Source: Pseudomonas asplenii (lineage in GTDB: Bacteria > Pseudomonadota > Gammaproteobacteria > Pseudomonadales > Pseudomonadaceae). Taken from it: a DNA stretch of 64,000 nt. This document shows positions 62,213-64,000 of this stretch, one piece after another. The notes under the pieces were generated by a model that ran no database searches, was not told the DNA's origin, and worked only from the letters and a program-made list of their open reading frames with translations. The translations under genes and the position numbers were made by a program. The stretch lies in NCBI RefSeq assembly GCF_900105475.1, contig NZ_LT629777.1, positions 4,402,001-4,466,000 on the forward strand, given 5' to 3'. Every line of letters begins with the position of its first letter. Within the stretch, counting starts at the first letter, position 1.

Positions 62213-62875
62213 ATGAACTATCAGTTGAACTTTGCTGCCGTCTGGCGCGACTTTCCCAGCTTGCTGGCGGGGCTCGGGCTGGGTCTGGAACTGGCGCTGG
62301 TATCGATTGCCATCGGCTGCGTAATCGGCCTGATGATGGCGTTTGCCTTGCTCAGCCAACATCGCGCCTTGCGCACGCTGGCCTCGGTGTATGTCACGGT
62401 GATCCGCAATACGCCGATCCTGGTGCTGATCCTGTTGATCTATTTCGCCATGCCGAGCCTGGGCATCCGCCTGGACAAGATCCCCTCGTTCATCATCACC
62501 CTGTCGCTGTATGCCGGGGCCTACCTGACCGAAGTGTTCCGCGCCGGCCTGTTGAGCATTCCCAAGGGCCAGCGCGAGGCCGGGTTGGCGATCGGCCTGG
62601 GCGAGTGGCAGGTACGCGCCTATATCACCGTGCCGGTGATGCTGCGCAACGTCTTGCCGGCACTGTCCAACAATTTCATCTCGCTGTTCAAGGACACTTC
62701 CCTCGCGGCGGCGATCGCCGTGCCGGAGCTGACCTATTACGCCCGCAAGATCAACGTGGAGAGCTACCGGGTCATCGAAACCTGGCTGGTCGCCACCGCG
62801 CTCTACGTGGTTGCCTGTTACCTCATTGCCATGATGCTGCGTCAGCTCGAACAGCGTCTGGCGATTCGCCGCTAG
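62213..62875 (+). CDS. Amino acid ABC transporter permease 1 (HisM/GlnP type)
   Basis: 220 residues with about five membrane helices. The cytoplasmic coupling motif (EAGLAIGLGEWQVRAYITVPVML) matches the EAA loop, and VIRNTPILVLILLIYFAMP is typical of this family. It forms a dimer with the next permease in the inner membrane. 53 bp separate it from the binding-protein gene and 9 bp from the next permease. Confidence 0.94.
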   Translation: MNYQLNFAAVWRDFPSLLAGLGLGLELALVSIAIGCVIGLMMAFALLSQHRALRTLASVYVTVIRNTPILVLILLIYFAMPSLGIRLDKIPSFIITLSLYAGAYLTEVFRAGLLSIPKGQREAGLAIGLGEWQVRAYITVPVMLRNVLPALSNNFISLFKDTSLAAAIAVPELTYYARKINVESYRVIETWLVATALYVVACYLIAMMLRQLEQRLAIRR

Positions 62876-62884
62876 GAGCCCGCC

Positions 62885-63547
62885 ATGTACGAATCCCCAA
62901 GCTGGCTGCATGAGTTGTGGGTGGCCCGCGAGCCGCTGTGGCAGGGCTTCCTGACCAGCGTGCAATGCTCGGCACTGGCGATTGTCTGCGGCACTCTGAT
63001 CGGTATCGTCGCCGGGCTGGTGCTGACCTACGGCAATGTCTGGATGCGTGTGCCGTTCCGGCTCTATGTCGACCTGATCCGTGGCACCCCGGTATTTGTC
63101 CTGGTGCTGGCGTGCTTCTACATGGCGCCGGCGCTGGGCTGGCAGATCAGCGCGTTTCAGGCCGGGGCCCTGGGCCTGACGCTGTTCTGCGGTTCCCACG
63201 TCGCGGAGATCGTTCGCGGCTCGCTGCAGGCCATTCCCCGTGGACAGATGGAAGCGAGCCAGGCCATCGGCCTGACCTTCTTCCAGGCCCTGGGCTACGT
63301 GCTGTTGCCCCAGGCCCTGCGGCAGATCCTGCCGACCTGGGTCAACTCGTCCACCGAAATCGTCAAGGCCTCGACCCTGTTGTCAGTGATCGGCGTCGCC
63401 GAACTGCTGCTCAGCACCCAGCAGGTGATCGCCCGGACCTTCATGACCCTGGAGTTCTACCTGTTCGCCGGGTTCTTGTTCTTCATCATCAACTACGCCA
63501 TCGAACTGCTCGGTCGGCATATTGAAAAGCGGGTGGCGTTGCCATGA
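62885..63547 (+). CDS. Amino acid ABC transporter permease 2
   Basis: 220 residues with several membrane helices. The EAA-type loop is EASQAIGLTFFQALGYVLLPQALR, and LIRGTPVFVLVLACFYMAPA is the usual family segment. Its stop overlaps the ATPase start by ATGA, showing translational coupling. It pairs with permease 1 as the translocation pore. Confidence 0.94.
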   Translation: MYESPSWLHELWVAREPLWQGFLTSVQCSALAIVCGTLIGIVAGLVLTYGNVWMRVPFRLYVDLIRGTPVFVLVLACFYMAPALGWQISAFQAGALGLTLFCGSHVAEIVRGSLQAIPRGQMEASQAIGLTFFQALGYVLLPQALRQILPTWVNSSTEIVKASTLLSVIGVAELLLSTQQVIARTFMTLEFYLFAGFLFFIINYAIELLGRHIEKRVALP

Positions 63548-64000
63548 TTGCGACAAACGACAAGCAAGCACTGCTCAGCATTCGCGGGCTGCACAAGCAA
63601 TACGGCCAGCTCGAAGTACTCAAGGGCGTCGACCTCGATATGCAGCGCGGCAACGTGGTCACGCTGATCGGCTCTAGCGGCTCGGGCAAGACCACGCTCT
63701 TGCGCTGCGTGAACCTGCTGGAAGAGTTCCAGGGCGGGCAGATCACCCTCGATGGCGAGTCCATCGGCTATAGCGAAGTCGACGGCCGACGCGTGCGCCA
63801 TCCAGAGAAAGTCATCGCCCAGCACCGGGCCATGACCGGGATGGCGTTCCAGCAGTTCAACCTGTTCCCGCACCTGACCGCCTTGCAGAACGTCACCCTC
63901 GGCCTGCTCAAGGTCAAGAAGCTGCCCAAGGATCAGGCGGTCGCCCTGGCGGAAAAATGGCTGGAGCGGGTCGGCCTGCTGCAGCGCCGCGATCATTTTC
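63543..64000 (+). CDS. Amino acid ABC transporter ATP-binding protein, cut by window edge
   Basis: The ATG at 63543 overlaps the permease stop. About 152 residues are present. The Walker A motif is GSSGSGKTT with FQQFNLFPHL as the Q-loop segment; the signature and Walker B motifs would lie past the edge. It powers import through the two permeases. Confidence 0.94.

Overview
The window looks like chromosome from a fluorescent-type Pseudomonas. It is GC-rich and carries hallmark Pseudomonas genes (MvaT, a DUF2790 protein, a DING phosphate-binding protein, hpd, codB/codA with a PucR regulator, an HBM-type chemoreceptor) and REP-like intergenic repeats. No rRNA, tRNA or CRISPR was seen. Function calls come from recognising protein motifs by eye; no database search was run.

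Positions 1-13160 hold mostly metabolic and envelope genes. There is a fluoride exporter (EriC/CLC-F type) under a fluoride riboswitch, a methyltransferase, a chemoreceptor, two divergent L,D-transpeptidases, the tightly overlapping codB-pucR-codA cytosine operon, the remains of an MFS gene and of a coniferyl-aldehyde-dehydrogenase-like gene, a DJ-1/PfpI protein and a glutathione transferase. Positions 13161-27060 are more accessory. They hold a perfect 21-bp inverted repeat, a secreted metzincin-like protease with three C-terminal repeats, a DUF3182/hydrolase pair facing a stress-type SDR, a membrane-anchored propeller protein, an MFS/LysR/YghU group, and a divergent KfrA-like/tyrosine recombinase pair.

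Positions 27061-34157 hold ahpC-ahpF, gloA, mvaT, fragments of an EAL gene and a LysR gene, hpd, and a DUF1345 membrane protein.

The most striking region is 34528-58981. It starts with a DING-type phosphate-binding protein, then a 4181-residue two-partner-secretion exoprotein (TpsA, resembling PdtA of P. aeruginosa), then a Phd-like protein fused to a transposase-derived domain (PhdA-like). The outer-membrane transporter TpsB, an ExbB with a large DUF2341/LamG periplasmic part, ExbD, a TonB-like protein, a putative porin, a periplasmic coiled-coil protein, a YbjN-like protein, a PpiC-type isomerase and a LysR-type regulator follow in the same direction. No TonB-dependent receptor is present. 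The inference is a secretion or surface system with its own energy-transducing complex, probably tied to phosphate limitation. A shared 18-bp motif precedes both tpsA and the phdA-tpsB unit.

Positions 59021-64000 hold a GNAT acetyltransferase, a REP pair, terminal fragments of an IS3-like element, a DUF2790 protein, a 28-residue membrane protein, a small lipoprotein, and a polar amino acid ABC transporter whose ATPase gene runs off the window.
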